NCBI GenBank assembly: GCA_050945135.1 | Contig: JBMNSJ010000009.1 | Coordinates: 1-50,382 of the forward strand | Direction: 5' to 3' | DNA from: WRIS01 sp050945135 | Lineage (GTDB): Bacteria > Actinomycetota > Coriobacteriia > Coriobacteriales > Eggerthellaceae | Length of the DNA stretch: 50,382 nucleotides | Shown: positions 25,054 to 33,953 of the stretch, piece after piece | Layout of the letters: every line of letters starts with the position of its first letter | Position numbering within the stretch: the stretch's first letter is position 1 | Translations under genes and position numbers: made by a program | The notes under the pieces: model-generated | Seen by the model: only the letters and a program-made list of their open reading frames with translations | Databases searched by the model: none | Told to the model about the DNA's origin: nothing

Positions 25054-25773
25054 ATGATTCGAACAATAATTTCAATTGACGAAGAAAAGTGTGACGGCTG
25101 TGGTCTTTGCGTCGAAGCTTGCCATGAAGGGGCAATCGGCTTAGTGGATGGAAAGGCACGTCTGCTACGCGATGATTACTGTGATGGATTAGGCGATTGT
25201 CTACCCGCCTGCCCCACCGGAGCGATAACCTTTGTTGAGCGTGAGGCAGCAGCTTATAATGAGGAAGAGGTTAAGAAGAATATGGAACAAGAGATGAATG
25301 AAAAGAAGCACGATACTCTAGCATGTGGTTGTCCGGGCTCTCATATGACCACCTTTGCAAGAGAAGGCGCAGAACCCAAAGTTGCTCCAAGTCAAGCTAC
25401 GCAAGTAGCATCTCATCTTGCACAATGGCCAATTCAGATCAAGCTTGTTCCACAAAATGCTACCTATTTTGAAGACGCAAATCTATTAATTGCAGCTGAT
25501 TGCGCTGCATATGCTTATGGCAACTTTCACAACGAATTCATGCGTAACAAGATTACCTTGATTGGCTGTCCAAAGCTTGATGAGGGTGACTACACAGAGA
25601 AGCTGACTGCAATAATTAGTAACAACACTATCAGGTCAGTTACGGTTGCTCGTATGGAGGTCCCCTGCTGCGGCGGGATTGAGCAGGCAGTCATTCAGGC
25701 ATTGAGAAATAGTGGGAAGATGATTCCCTGGCAAGTTGTCACCTTTACGACCGATGGTCGGATTTTGGAATAA
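25054..25773 (+). CDS. 4Fe-4S dicluster (ferredoxin-like) protein
   Basis: The 239-residue protein begins with a ferredoxin domain: C13-x2-C16-x2-C19-x3-C23 (CDGCGLCVEAC) and then C43, C49 and C53-P (YCDGLGDCLPACP). The rest has further conserved cysteine motifs: LACGCPGSHM, AADCAAYAYGNFH, LIGCPKLDEGDY and VPCCGGIEQA. The family is widespread in anaerobes as 'iron-sulfur binding protein', with no proven role; electron transfer is likely. ATG 25054 is chosen for AAAGGCG just upstream and for the family-like MIRTIISIDEEKCDGC beginning. It lies beside a hydrolase and 193 bases before a ketopantoate reductase homologue. Confidence 0.87.
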   Translation: MIRTIISIDEEKCDGCGLCVEACHEGAIGLVDGKARLLRDDYCDGLGDCLPACPTGAITFVEREAAAYNEEEVKKNMEQEMNEKKHDTLACGCPGSHMTTFAREGAEPKVAPSQATQVASHLAQWPIQIKLVPQNATYFEDANLLIAADCAAYAYGNFHNEFMRNKITLIGCPKLDEGDYTEKLTAIISNNTIRSVTVARMEVPCCGGIEQAVIQALRNSGKMIPWQVVTFTTDGRILE

Positions 25774-25775
25774 GG

Positions 25776-25790
25776 TTAGAGTTACTCTAA
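25776..25790. promoter_or_regulatory. Fourth TTAGAGTNACTCTAA copy, after the iron-sulfur gene
   Basis: TTAGAGTTACTCTAA starts 3 bases after the stop of the iron-sulfur protein gene and is identical to operator 2 upstream of merR. The next gene start is at 25966. A TATAAT at 25925-25930 could serve that gene; the palindrome is 135 bases before it. The rest of 25791-25965 shows no gene. Confidence 0.6.
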
Positions 25791-25965
25791 GGGAGCAGTA
25801 TTATTATATATTGAAGTTTGCACGAGAGTATCGACGTGTTGCTCATTGCCGCAGTCTATCAATTTCTCCGCATCTAAGCGTTATTGGCATGATTTACGAG
25901 AGAATCTCTAGCCTGAGAATAATCTATAATAGCGCTAATGCCGAACCCTATTGAAAGGGATGCTT

Positions 25966-26898
25966 ATGAAGATTGCAGTATTGGGTGCAGGATCTTTAGG
26001 TAGTGTGATCGGAGGAGCCCTCTCGGGCGCGGGTCACGAGGTTCACCTTATTGGGCGAAAAGCTCATATGGATGCCATCGAGGCTTCAGGATTAATTCTT
26101 GTAGATGCTAACGGCGATGAAAGAATAGTTCATCCCTTAGTGCATACAAACTCAGACGGCATCGGTCCAGTTGATTTATTGATAGTGCTCGTGAAAACAT
26201 ATTCAACTGCCGAAGCGTTAAACGACGGTGCATCCTTGATTGCGGATCACACCACAGTACTCCCCCTTCAAAACGGCTTGGGGAATGAAGAACTTATCAG
26301 CGACATTGTTGGTGCTGAGCATGTTATTGGTGGCCGAACCTATATTGGTGGTCGTCTTATTAATCCAGGCAAGGTAAGTGCTGGTATTTCGCAAAAAAAT
26401 ACCTATATTGGTGAGATGGACGGAACGATAACAAATCGCGTTAAAGAAATAGAACAGGCTTTTAATGAAGCGGGAATGCATTGCGAAGCCACTGATAAGA
26501 TTGTAGCTCTCATCTGGGATAAACTTATGGTCAATGTTGCCACAGGGGCACTCAGCGGAATTACAGGTCTTCCCTATGGATTCCTCTATCAGGACGAGCG
26601 TATAAAACAAACCGCAATTGCCGCTGTTCAAGAAGCAATGGATGTTGCTCAAGCTGAGGGAGTTTCGCTGTCATATAAGGATGCAAGCGAGCCATGGGTG
26701 CTCGCAGCAGAAGGTCTTCCCTTCGATTTCAAAGCTTCAATTCTTCAGAGTCTTGAGAAAAAGCGCTTGACTGAAGTTGACACAATCAACGGCGCTGTTG
26801 TTGAGCGCGGGAAAAAGCAAGGAATACCCTGTCCCGTCAACACAACTCTGGTTGCATGCATACATGGAATTGAAACATACAATAAGGAATACTCGTAG
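25966..26898 (+). CDS. panE: 2-dehydropantoate 2-reductase (ketopantoate reductase) family protein
   Basis: PanE reduces ketopantoate to pantoate with NADPH in coenzyme A synthesis. The 310-residue protein has the Rossmann motif LGAGSLGSVIGG (6-17), VKTYSTAEALND, QNGLGNEE, IWDKLMVNVATGALSGITG with the catalytic-type Lys/Asn, and a C-terminal E-x-D-T-I-N-G region (LTEVDTINGAVVERG), all typical. ATG 25966 is chosen for GAAAGGGA upstream. No other pantothenate gene is nearby, and paralogues with other substrates exist, so the exact reaction is not certain. Confidence 0.85.
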   Translation: MKIAVLGAGSLGSVIGGALSGAGHEVHLIGRKAHMDAIEASGLILVDANGDERIVHPLVHTNSDGIGPVDLLIVLVKTYSTAEALNDGASLIADHTTVLPLQNGLGNEELISDIVGAEHVIGGRTYIGGRLINPGKVSAGISQKNTYIGEMDGTITNRVKEIEQAFNEAGMHCEATDKIVALIWDKLMVNVATGALSGITGLPYGFLYQDERIKQTAIAAVQEAMDVAQAEGVSLSYKDASEPWVLAAEGLPFDFKASILQSLEKKRLTEVDTINGAVVERGKKQGIPCPVNTTLVACIHGIETYNKEYS

Positions 26899-26931
26899 GC
26901 CTATAGTAAGCCTCAGAGCCAGGTAATCGTA

Positions 26932-26975
26932 ACACCAACTCGGTTGCAAGAATCACTTCCGAGTTGGTGTCTTTC
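26932..26975. terminator. Bidirectional terminator between panE and the ABC permease
   Basis: ACACCAACTCGG (26932-26943) pairs perfectly with CCGAGTTGGTGT (26959-26970), followed by CTTT. The genes on both sides converge on it. Confidence 0.75.
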
Positions 26976-27001
26976 GATACGTAGCTTGTACTATGACGAT
27001 C

Positions 27002-28177
27002 TTAACGCGCGAACATTAAGCGCTCAGAATTAAACATCCTTTGCAAAACGAGAACTCCGATGCCCGTGTAGACCAAGTTGGAAACAACGCACACAGTTAT
27101 ATTGACTGCATTGAACTCAAAGGTAAATATTCCAATCATGCACTGCACGCTGTTGTAGAGCGGAATGAGATAGAATCCCACTGCTTGCTGCGCTCCATCG
27201 CCTAGCATTCCTAGCAGCCCTATAGCGAGGACAATAATCATGAGCGGGGTGAGATAAACCTGCGCTTCTTTAGTCGTTTTAGCTAAGGTTGATACTACTG
27301 CAATCATCATTACGATGACGAGCGTAGTGGAAATCACCACTAACGCCAACAAGGCATATTCGCCTAAGCCGTATACATTAAGATTGATGGATCCTTGAGA
27401 AATGGATGGCAGACTCGCAAAAATACCAATAACGCTCGAAGTAGCAATTGCGAGTCCGATAAGACTTAGCGCAAGTATTTTCCCGAGAGCAATAGAACTT
27501 CGTTTTATGGGCGTCGCCAGAAGCGCTGCCATGGTGCCGCGCTCTTTCTCACCCGCAATTGCTTCTGCGGCAATCGACATGCATCCAGTAAATAACAGAA
27601 TAAGTAACAGCATAGGAACTATAGATGCCATAAAAATGGCTGCACGATTCTTCTCATCGGATACGTCATATGAGATTTCTCCAGCATTGATATCGAAGCG
27701 ATTCGCAAGTTGTGATTCATAAGAATCAAGCAAACTAATCAAATCGTTGTAGGCTGCGCTAGAGTTTGGATCAGTTGAATCATAAAAAATTTCTATCTGA
27801 GGTGCCGGTACACCACTTTTCGTGTTATAGTCTGCGACCGAAGCGTCGAAGCCTTGCGGAAATAACGCAAATACAAGATAGGTACCTTCGGAGATGCTCG
27901 CGCGAATATCATCGGAGCTTGGCACGCGATTCTCATCGAGAATCTCTATATCTGATGACTCAGCGAGAGATCTGACACTTTCGGGTATGTTGATGCCTGC
28001 GACAACGGTAACAGCTTCGTCATCAGCAGTGACAGAATCGCTGATTATGCTGCCCATGAAACTCCACATGGCAAATATTAAAAGCCCTGGTAAAAGAATT
28101 GCAACCGCCGCCGATACTTTGTTGCTGAAAAAGCGTCGAAGTTCTTTTTTGGCTATAGTGATAACGTTATGAGACAT
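27002..28177 (-). CDS. ABC-2 type transporter permease (NatB-like)
   Basis: The 391-residue membrane protein has one N-terminal helix (SAAVAILLPGLLIFAMWSFM), a ~150-residue outer domain, and five to six C-terminal helices, the layout of NatB/ABC-2 exporters. The motif GEKERGTMAALLATPIKRS is a strong ABC-2 permease signature. ATG 28177 gives MSHNVITIAKKELRRFF, with GAGGCTGAAC before it, and overlaps the end of the ATPase gene by 11 bases. NatAB exports sodium in Bacillus; the substrate here is not shown. Confidence 0.88.
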   Translation of the reverse strand: MSHNVITIAKKELRRFFSNKVSAAVAILLPGLLIFAMWSFMGSIISDSVTADDEAVTVVAGINIPESVRSLAESSDIEILDENRVPSSDDIRASISEGTYLVFALFPQGFDASVADYNTKSGVPAPQIEIFYDSTDPNSSAAYNDLISLLDSYESQLANRFDINAGEISYDVSDEKNRAAIFMASIVPMLLLILLFTGCMSIAAEAIAGEKERGTMAALLATPIKRSSIALGKILALSLIGLAIATSSVIGIFASLPSISQGSINLNVYGLGEYALLALVVISTTLVIVMMIAVVSTLAKTTKEAQVYLTPLMIIVLAIGLLGMLGDGAQQAVGFYLIPLYNSVQCMIGIFTFEFNAVNITVCVVSNLVYTGIGVLVLQRMFNSERLMFAR

Positions 28178-28949
28178 GTTCAGCCTCGCGACTTGCTGCA
28201 TAAAGGTCAAAGAATGCATCTTCGAGAGTTTGGGCGGCACACACTTCATTGAGGCTGCCATACGCAACGAGCTTGCCGTCAATAATGACACCGACACGAT
28301 CGCATGTTTTTTCAATTAGACTAAAAATATGAGTGGAAACAAGAATAGCTTTTCCTTCGTCTCTTAACTCAAGGAGAAAATCCGTTACTGTTTTAGCAGT
28401 TATCACATCGAGGCTATTAGTGGGTTCGTCAAATATGATTACCGAAGGATCATGGGCAAGCGAAATTGCAAGTGAGGCTTTCTGTTTCATACCCGTGGAA
28501 AGCTCCGCAATCTTGATATGTGCAAAGTCATAGATGTCAAACCGCTTGAAGAGGGCATGCTTTCTCTCGTCGCGAGTCTTTTCATCAACATGATGAAGTT
28601 CAGAAAAGAAGTCGAAAAGATAGTCGGGCGTAAAAACCTCTTCAAGTTTGAGCTCGCTGGTGAGAAATCCGATATTGCGCCGTGCTATCGCAGCAGAATC
28701 CACAATGCTTACGTCTCTGATGAAGGCCTCCCCGCTATCGGGCTTAACGAGACCAGCAAGCATGCGAAGAGTAGTAGTTTTTCCTGCTCCGTTAGGGCCT
28801 AAAAGGCCAAAGATCTGCCCAGGATACACCTCGAACGAAAGATTATTTACCACAGTCTTTGAAAGAGTGGAGAGTCGCTCTTGCTGCGCCTGCTTCTTTG
28901 ACAGACGATAGCTTTTACTTATGTGCTCAACCTTGATAAATTCTTCCAT
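28167..28949 (-). CDS. ABC transporter ATP-binding protein (NatA-like)
   Basis: The 260-residue ATPase has Walker A GPNGAGKTTT (51-60), signature LSTGMKQKASLA (near 144) and Walker B VIIFDEPTNSLD (near 166), followed by the switch histidine in VSTHIF. AGGAAG lies 4-5 bases before the ATG. It is translated just before the permease, with overlapping ends, forming a two-gene exporter of the Nat/ABC-2 class. Confidence 0.92.
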   Translation of the reverse strand: MEEFIKVEHISKSYRLSKKQAQQERLSTLSKTVVNNLSFEVYPGQIFGLLGPNGAGKTTTLRMLAGLVKPDSGEAFIRDVSIVDSAAIARRNIGFLTSELKLEEVFTPDYLFDFFSELHHVDEKTRDERKHALFKRFDIYDFAHIKIAELSTGMKQKASLAISLAHDPSVIIFDEPTNSLDVITAKTVTDFLLELRDEGKAILVSTHIFSLIEKTCDRVGVIIDGKLVAYGSLNEVCAAQTLEDAFFDLYAASREAEHVS

Positions 28950-29004
28950 ATGCTTCCTGAGATAATTGATGTATCAAACAGAGTAAGAGGCTTGGCGGTA
29001 AACG

Positions 29005-30282
29005 CTAGCTTTCGTGCGGCCCAAAGCTTGGCTTTAAAGCTATCTCGTCGAGCTCTTCACCTTCGTAGAATTTAACGATACCATCTTTAGCTATAGCTTC
29101 AATCTCTTGATCCGAATAACCGTAGTCTATCATTATACGTTTTGTGTCGTAACCCACTGGACGTGAGCGACTAAGTACTGGATCGCCAACGGATTTAAGT
29201 CTGATTGGAGTGGTAACGAGTGATTTTTGACCGAACTCCTTGTAGTCGATGGGTCGTAAGATATCGTTAGCATAGGCTTCTTCATCTTCGAGGATATCGT
29301 CAAAAGTATTAAGCTTTGCGAAGGGAATTTCGTTTTCTCTAAATACTTCTTGCCAGTATTCCCAATCATGCTTTTTGAATGCCTCTTCCATCAATGCAAT
29401 CACTTCAGTATTGGCGCCAGTTTTATTGATAGTTTCAAGGTTGTTGTAGCGATCATCGTCAACAAGATGGCTTAAGCCGATACTCGTCATTACTGACTCA
29501 AAATAGATATCATAACTTCCATAGCAAATTAAAAACCAAACGCCATCTTTGCTCATATAGGTATTGTTCGTAGGGCATGTCATTTCTGTGCGAGAGCGCG
29601 GCCACTGCTCGCCAAATTGTTTTGAGGCAATTCCGGTTTGCATTGCCCAGCAAGCCATATGATAAAGGTTTACAGTAACCTTATCACCGATGCCCGTACG
29701 TTCCTTTCTCACAAGAGCCGCAAGCACACCCGCACTCAGAGCAACACCAGCCTGCCAGTCACCAAAAGCAGCTGGTACATTTGATGGCTGAAAGTGTTCA
29801 TCGTTTTGCGGGAAGACCATATAGGCACCTCCACGAGAAGAATAGGCAGTTGCATCGAATCCTTTAGTATCTTTCTCTGGACCGCGTTCGCCATAACCAC
29901 GCATTTGTGCCCACACCAAAGAAGGATACCTTTCGTGTAAAGTCTCATAATCAAGGCCCAAGCGTTCAAGTGCTTTATCACGGAAGCTAGTCAAAACAAT
30001 ATCTGCATCAGCGAGCAGTCTATGAAGAAATTCCATTCCGGCTTCTGTTTTCAGGTCAACGCTGAGCCACTCTTTATTCATCGATGCCAAATCAAAAGCA
30101 GGATCGTCTATTTCTGTCTTTTCCATACCGAAACCAGGGCCATTAGTGCGATATTCATCTCCCGTTATGGTTTCTATTTTGTAGACAGTGGCACCCATTT
30201 CTGCAAGTACGCGAGCACATGCTGGGCCTGCCACATAACCCATTAATTCAACGACTATTACGCCTTCTAATCCCTTAGTCAT
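29005..30282 (-). CDS. CaiB/BaiF CoA-transferase, HadA/FldA-like
   Basis: Class III CoA-transferases move CoA between carboxylic acids through an aspartyl-CoA thioester. This 425-residue protein has the family start (VIVVELMGYVAGPACARVLA), the catalytic aspartate D143 in KGFDATAYSSRGG, and GDKVTVNLYHMACWAMQ. Segments such as YPSLVWAQMRGYGERGPEKD closely recall the 2-hydroxyacid CoA-transferases HadA and FldA, which act in Leu and Phe/Tyr/Trp reduction. ATG 30282 is chosen for GAGAGGA five bases upstream; another ATG is two codons earlier. The usual partners (2-hydroxyacyl-CoA dehydratase subunits and activator) are not adjacent, so the substrate is open. Confidence 0.85.
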   Translation of the reverse strand: MTKGLEGVIVVELMGYVAGPACARVLAEMGATVYKIETITGDEYRTNGPGFGMEKTEIDDPAFDLASMNKEWLSVDLKTEAGMEFLHRLLADADIVLTSFRDKALERLGLDYETLHERYPSLVWAQMRGYGERGPEKDTKGFDATAYSSRGGAYMVFPQNDEHFQPSNVPAAFGDWQAGVALSAGVLAALVRKERTGIGDKVTVNLYHMACWAMQTGIASKQFGEQWPRSRTEMTCPTNNTYMSKDGVWFLICYGSYDIYFESVMTSIGLSHLVDDDRYNNLETINKTGANTEVIALMEEAFKKHDWEYWQEVFRENEIPFAKLNTFDDILEDEEAYANDILRPIDYKEFGQKSLVTTPIRLKSVGDPVLSRSRPVGYDTKRIMIDYGYSDQEIEAIAKDGIVKFYEGEELDEIALKPSFGPHES

Positions 30283-30464
30283 GAACATCCTCTCGTGTTT
30301 AAAGACAAAGGCTTATTTTATAACAAATGAAGAGCAATGATTGGAGTTCGTCACATTGGAGCAATGCGTGTGTAGCAAAGCTTTGAAGCTATCACGCTGC
30401 TTGTTTAATAGATAGTTTGCTACACTGATGAGAAGACGCTTCACACATGAAATAGGAGTGAGTA

Positions 30465-31232
30465 TTGCCTGGTTGGTCAAAAGAGGAACTACGCAAGCTT
30501 GCCTTGAGTGCTGAAGAGAAGCGCTTGATTATCATGACCACCTTTGGTTCAGGCGCACTTCTTGCAGTAATCGCTTTGGTATTACTCTTACTTCTTTGCT
30601 CTCTGATTGAAGGAAATCTATTCAATGTCTTAGTTAGTTTTTCCTGGTTAAGCTTTATCGTTGAACGCTGCTACTTTGTTGAGTACTGGTACCTCTACCC
30701 TATCCTCTTTACCGCTTTGTTTATTTCTTTAATGCGAATCTATGAACGGTTGGTGCCCGGCTATACAGACATGCTTATTACCTTGCGTCAAGGCGTAAAT
30801 GGAGAGCTTATAAGAATGCCATTTTGGTACTATCTATGCTCAATGGGTTTTACCAACTTCTTTGAAGAGCTGCTGTTTCGTGTAGGACTAATTGGCTTGC
30901 TACAGTATATTGTCGCTTTCTTTCTCGATCCTCTTTCTTCGAGTGGGGTCGCGCTTGTTCTTTCTTCTATCTTATTCTGGTATATACATGCAAGCTACAG
31001 AACGGTTGGCGGAGCACTATCCACTATCCCTATGGCGTTAGCCTTGGGATGGATATACCTCTATACCGGAAGCTTGCTTGTGGTTTTCATCACGCATTTG
31101 TTCTACAACCTCGTGGTGATGTATCTCGAGCGATACCAGATGAAGCGCGACAGGAATTATTTTCGCGGCAAGGTTCCCTCTACGATTCTGACGGATATGC
31201 AAAATGAAGAAGTGGAATCAGGCAAGGAATAA
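30465..31232 (+). CDS. CPBP family intramembrane metalloprotease (Abi-like)
   Basis: The 255-residue protein has six to eight membrane segments and the Abi/CPBP motifs: E134-E135-x3-R139 (FEELLFRVG), H175 (YIHASYR) and H211-x3-N215 (HLFYN). Relatives include CAAX-processing proteases and bacteriocin self-immunity proteins. The start is TTG at 30465, with AGGAGTG seven bases upstream; no in-frame ATG covers the N-terminal part. It is a lone + gene between two - genes and converges with the PAP2 gene, so its partner is unknown. Confidence 0.83.
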   Translation: MPGWSKEELRKLALSAEEKRLIIMTTFGSGALLAVIALVLLLLLCSLIEGNLFNVLVSFSWLSFIVERCYFVEYWYLYPILFTALFISLMRIYERLVPGYTDMLITLRQGVNGELIRMPFWYYLCSMGFTNFFEELLFRVGLIGLLQYIVAFFLDPLSSSGVALVLSSILFWYIHASYRTVGGALSTIPMALALGWIYLYTGSLLVVFITHLFYNLVVMYLERYQMKRDRNYFRGKVPSTILTDMQNEEVESGKE

Positions 31233-31242
31233 GCAACTGTTT

Positions 31243-31797
31243 TTATTCGTTTAGGCTCTTCGTGGTCTTGCTATCCATTCGAGGAGCTAAGAATTTGTTT
31301 CCAAGCAGTACGGCCACTATGCCACAGGCTAAGCCAAGTAGCATCCCCATGAAAACATCACTTGGGAAATGAACAAAGAGATACATACGTGAAAAAGCGA
31401 TAAGAAAAGCTGCCAGTACAGCCAGTATCTTCCAATACGCTTTTATCGGCATTGAACAAATCACTACCATTGCGGCAAAAGAGGCAGCAGTATGCCCGGA
31501 TGGAAAAGAAGAGCTGCTAGGTGCATCGATTAAAAGTGCAACAGAAGCATCTACCATGAAAGGCCTTAACCTATCGACCAGCGGCTTTATCAAGAGATTT
31601 ACAATACCCCCTGCTAAGGCAACAGCGGCAACACATTCAATACCAAATCGGCGATACTTCTTAACGCAGATGAGTGCAATGCCAACAAGGAGCCACACTA
31701 AGCCGTAGTCACCGAGAAAGGTAATGACTGGCATCACGGCATCTGGAAGAGTGCCGCGCAGATTTGACTGCATCCAGTATAAAATTTCGAAATCCAT
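31243..31797 (-). CDS. PAP2-family membrane phosphatase
   Basis: The 184-residue protein has the three acid-phosphatase motifs: K71-x4-R76-x-R78-P (KPLVDRLRP), P99-S-G-H102 (FPSGHTAA) and S136-R-x5-H143-x3-D147 (SRMYLFVHFPSDV), with about five membrane helices. It may dephosphorylate undecaprenyl pyrophosphate or phosphatidylglycerol phosphate; two PGP-synthase-type genes lie in this window. ATG 31797 has GAGAG upstream; a TTG at 31812 overlapping the thioesterase stop is the alternative. It follows the thioesterase with no gap. Confidence 0.85.
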   Translation of the reverse strand: MDFEILYWMQSNLRGTLPDAVMPVITFLGDYGLVWLLVGIALICVKKYRRFGIECVAAVALAGGIVNLLIKPLVDRLRPFMVDASVALLIDAPSSSSFPSGHTAASFAAMVVICSMPIKAYWKILAVLAAFLIAFSRMYLFVHFPSDVFMGMLLGLACGIVAVLLGNKFLAPRMDSKTTKSLNE

Positions 31798-31808
31798 AAC
31801 GATTACTC

Positions 31809-32243
31809 TCAAGCTGGTTCAATGACTTCAGCATAGGCACGCATGAGTTCAGGTGCTACACGTTTCATGCTGACGGGCTTGAAATCCTCTTTCCGAACAA
31901 GGCAATGAGTAGTCTTTCCTGTACAGCAAGGCTTATCTTGGAAAGGGATTTGGTCGCTTCGATATACCTCGTACGCATACACGGTCTTAACTGAACCAGT
32001 CTCAATTACCTTTGTATAGACATCAATCGTATCACCATAATGTAAGGGCGTCCCATAATCGATTTCTACATGTAGCACTGGCGAAAGAAGCCCGTGCTCT
32101 TCGAAGCTTTTATATGGATATCCGAGTTCCTTTAAGAAATTTGTTCGTGAAACCTCAAACCAAATAAGGTAATTCGCGTGATACACAACTCCCATTTGAT
32201 CTGTTTCGGCATAACGTACTTCAATGCTTGTTCTGGATATCAC
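31809..32243 (-). CDS. Acyl-CoA thioesterase, YbgC/4-hydroxybenzoyl-CoA type
   Basis: The 144-residue hot-dog protein has the YbgC signature RYAETDQMGVVYHANYLIWFE, with the catalytic aspartate in ETDQMG, and IDYGTPLHYGD. It should cleave small acyl-CoA thioesters. The start is GTG at 32243, with GAAAGGA eight bases upstream. Its stop touches the PAP2 start region, so they are one unit. With a CoA-transferase and PaaK nearby, an acyl-CoA from amino acid breakdown could be its substrate, but this is inference. Confidence 0.87.
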   Translation of the reverse strand: MISRTSIEVRYAETDQMGVVYHANYLIWFEVSRTNFLKELGYPYKSFEEHGLLSPVLHVEIDYGTPLHYGDTIDVYTKVIETGSVKTVYAYEVYRSDQIPFQDKPCCTGKTTHCLVRKEDFKPVSMKRVAPELMRAYAEVIEPA

Positions 32244-32378
32244 TTAGAGTTCCTTTCGGGAGACATCTGTAAAATGCTTAAACGCACTAAGCCTCAATCA
32301 GCTACAATACCTACAGTGATATGGTACCGCAAATTTCAAAATCTTTGAGCCTGTTCATATAGTCTCGAAGAGATAGGG

Positions 32379-33347
32379 ATGATTTTGAGCTCGCAGAGAA
32401 CAATACATGCAGATGCACGCAGCAGCAACTATGCTCGTCTTTCACCAAAACTCATTATGCAGCTTGCAGCGCCTCATACATGGCCTGCGGCTATCCTTCC
32501 TGTGCTGCTTAGCTCGGTGGTTGCTCTCTCGCATACACACACGCTTTCTCTGCTCATGGTTCTCGCACTTCTCTGTATTTGTATTCTTATGCAAGCTGCA
32601 GTTAATACGATTAACGATTACTATGACTTCGTAAAAGGTACCGACACGGTAGAAAATCAAGACGATCCAGAAGATGCGGTCTTGGTATACAACAATATCA
32701 GACCTCGCTCTGCTCTTTATCTTGCTCTCAGCTTTCTTGCCGCCGCCCTCTGTATAGGAGTCTATGTCATTGTTTGGGCAGGCTGGATACCATTGGTGAT
32801 AGGAGTTATTGGAGCCGTCATAATCTTTCTGTACTCAGCGGGGAAAAGCCCTATTTCATATTTGCCAATAGGTGAATTCGTTAGTGGCTTTACCATGGGT
32901 GGTCTTATTCCCCTTGCGTGTTATCAGGCTCTTACCACTAGTTTCAGTTGGATGATGCTTCTTTATTCTCTTCCTATTATGCTCGGTATTGGATTAATCA
33001 TGTTCACCAATAACACCTGCGATATCGAAAAAGACATTCTTGCGGGAAGAAAGACCCAATCAGTTCTACTTGGTTTGGTGCGTGCTCGAAAAACCTATCA
33101 TGCCGTAGTGTTGCTTTGGCTTTTAAGCATTATTGTTCTGGTTGCATTCTTTTATCCGCACGGTAGTATCGTGTGTATATTTATGCTCCTACTCATGTAT
33201 CCGAGCCTTCAGGCAATGTTTAGAAATCCCCTGATTCCAGAAACAAGAGGTCAAGCAATGGCAACTTGCTTGACCCTCAATATTGGTCTCGGTGCTTTTT
33301 ATGCTGCTGCTATTCTCTTTGATAGTGCAGGTTTTCTCGTGCTGTAA
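32379..33347 (+). CDS. menA: UbiA-family prenyltransferase, MenA-like
   Basis: The 322-residue protein has eight to nine membrane helices and the two Asp-rich prenyl-diphosphate motifs: N79-D80-x2-D83-x5-D89 (NDYYDFVKGTD) and NNTCDIEKDILAGRKT (near 212). The D-IEKD-xxxGRKT form is typical of MenA, which attaches the polyprenyl chain to 1,4-dihydroxy-2-naphthoate in menaquinone synthesis. No other men gene is nearby, so other UbiA substrates remain possible. The ATG at 32379 has only a weak AGAGATAGGG site. Confidence 0.8.
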   Translation: MILSSQRTIHADARSSNYARLSPKLIMQLAAPHTWPAAILPVLLSSVVALSHTHTLSLLMVLALLCICILMQAAVNTINDYYDFVKGTDTVENQDDPEDAVLVYNNIRPRSALYLALSFLAAALCIGVYVIVWAGWIPLVIGVIGAVIIFLYSAGKSPISYLPIGEFVSGFTMGGLIPLACYQALTTSFSWMMLLYSLPIMLGIGLIMFTNNTCDIEKDILAGRKTQSVLLGLVRARKTYHAVVLLWLLSIIVLVAFFYPHGSIVCIFMLLLMYPSLQAMFRNPLIPETRGQAMATCLTLNIGLGAFYAAAILFDSAGFLVL

Positions 33348-33350
33348 TAC

Positions 33351-33953
33351 TTAATCTTGCGTGGCGCGTGCATGCTCCAACCCGATTTTGAATGCCTTCA
33401 GATTTACCTCGATAGTTTTTGGCGGAACCTTCTTCTTAATCTGTTCCAACCAAAAATCTTCTTCAAAACTGAGAAAACTTGCGAGGACACCCAGTAATAC
33501 AACATTTACTGCTTTAATGTTGCCGGCTTCCTCAGCAAGAGTGATTGCTGGTATCACATGAGCGTCGACCTCGGCTAAGCGCTCCCCTACTCGCTCGGGC
33601 ATAGTACCAAGTCCGGTAAGTACGGGTAATGGCTGAATGGCTTCATCGTTGACAATCATAACGCCATCAGTCTTGAGGAATACCTCATTTCTTAAAGCTT
33701 CAGTGGTTTCAAAGGCAAGAACATAATCGGCACAACCAGGGTCAGTAACCATCGAGGAAACTTGTTTACCAAAACGAACGACGGTTGTTACAGCACCGCC
33801 ACGCTGTGCCATGCCATGTACTTCAGAAAGCTTTACTTCAAGCCCTTTTGCCATGGCACAATGAGCAAGTAAATCGGCGGCAAGAATGGTGCCTTGACCT
33901 CCTACGCCACATAACAGAACGGTGCACACTTCATCATTTCCTATACTAGACAT
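33351..33953 (-). CDS. iorB: Indolepyruvate:ferredoxin oxidoreductase, beta subunit
   Basis: IorB is the gamma-domain-like subunit of the enzyme that turns aryl 2-oxoacids (indolepyruvate, phenylpyruvate) into aryl-acetyl-CoA, reducing ferredoxin. The 200-residue protein shows CGVGGQGTILAADLLA at the start and SEVHGMAQRGGAVTTVVR, both diagnostic. It overlaps the end of iorA by 8 bases, so translation is coupled. The - strand gene converges with menA, with only 3 bases between stops. Confidence 0.93.
   Translation of the reverse strand: MSSIGNDEVCTVLLCGVGGQGTILAADLLAHCAMAKGLEVKLSEVHGMAQRGGAVTTVVRFGKQVSSMVTDPGCADYVLAFETTEALRNEVFLKTDGVMIVNDEAIQPLPVLTGLGTMPERVGERLAEVDAHVIPAITLAEEAGNIKAVNVVLLGVLASFLSFEEDFWLEQIKKKVPPKTIEVNLKAFKIGLEHARATQD

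Noticed and set aside
30465..31232. Abortive-infection phage defence by the 'Abi' name
   Set aside because: The CPBP/Abi protease family name does not imply phage defence, and no defence neighbours are seen.
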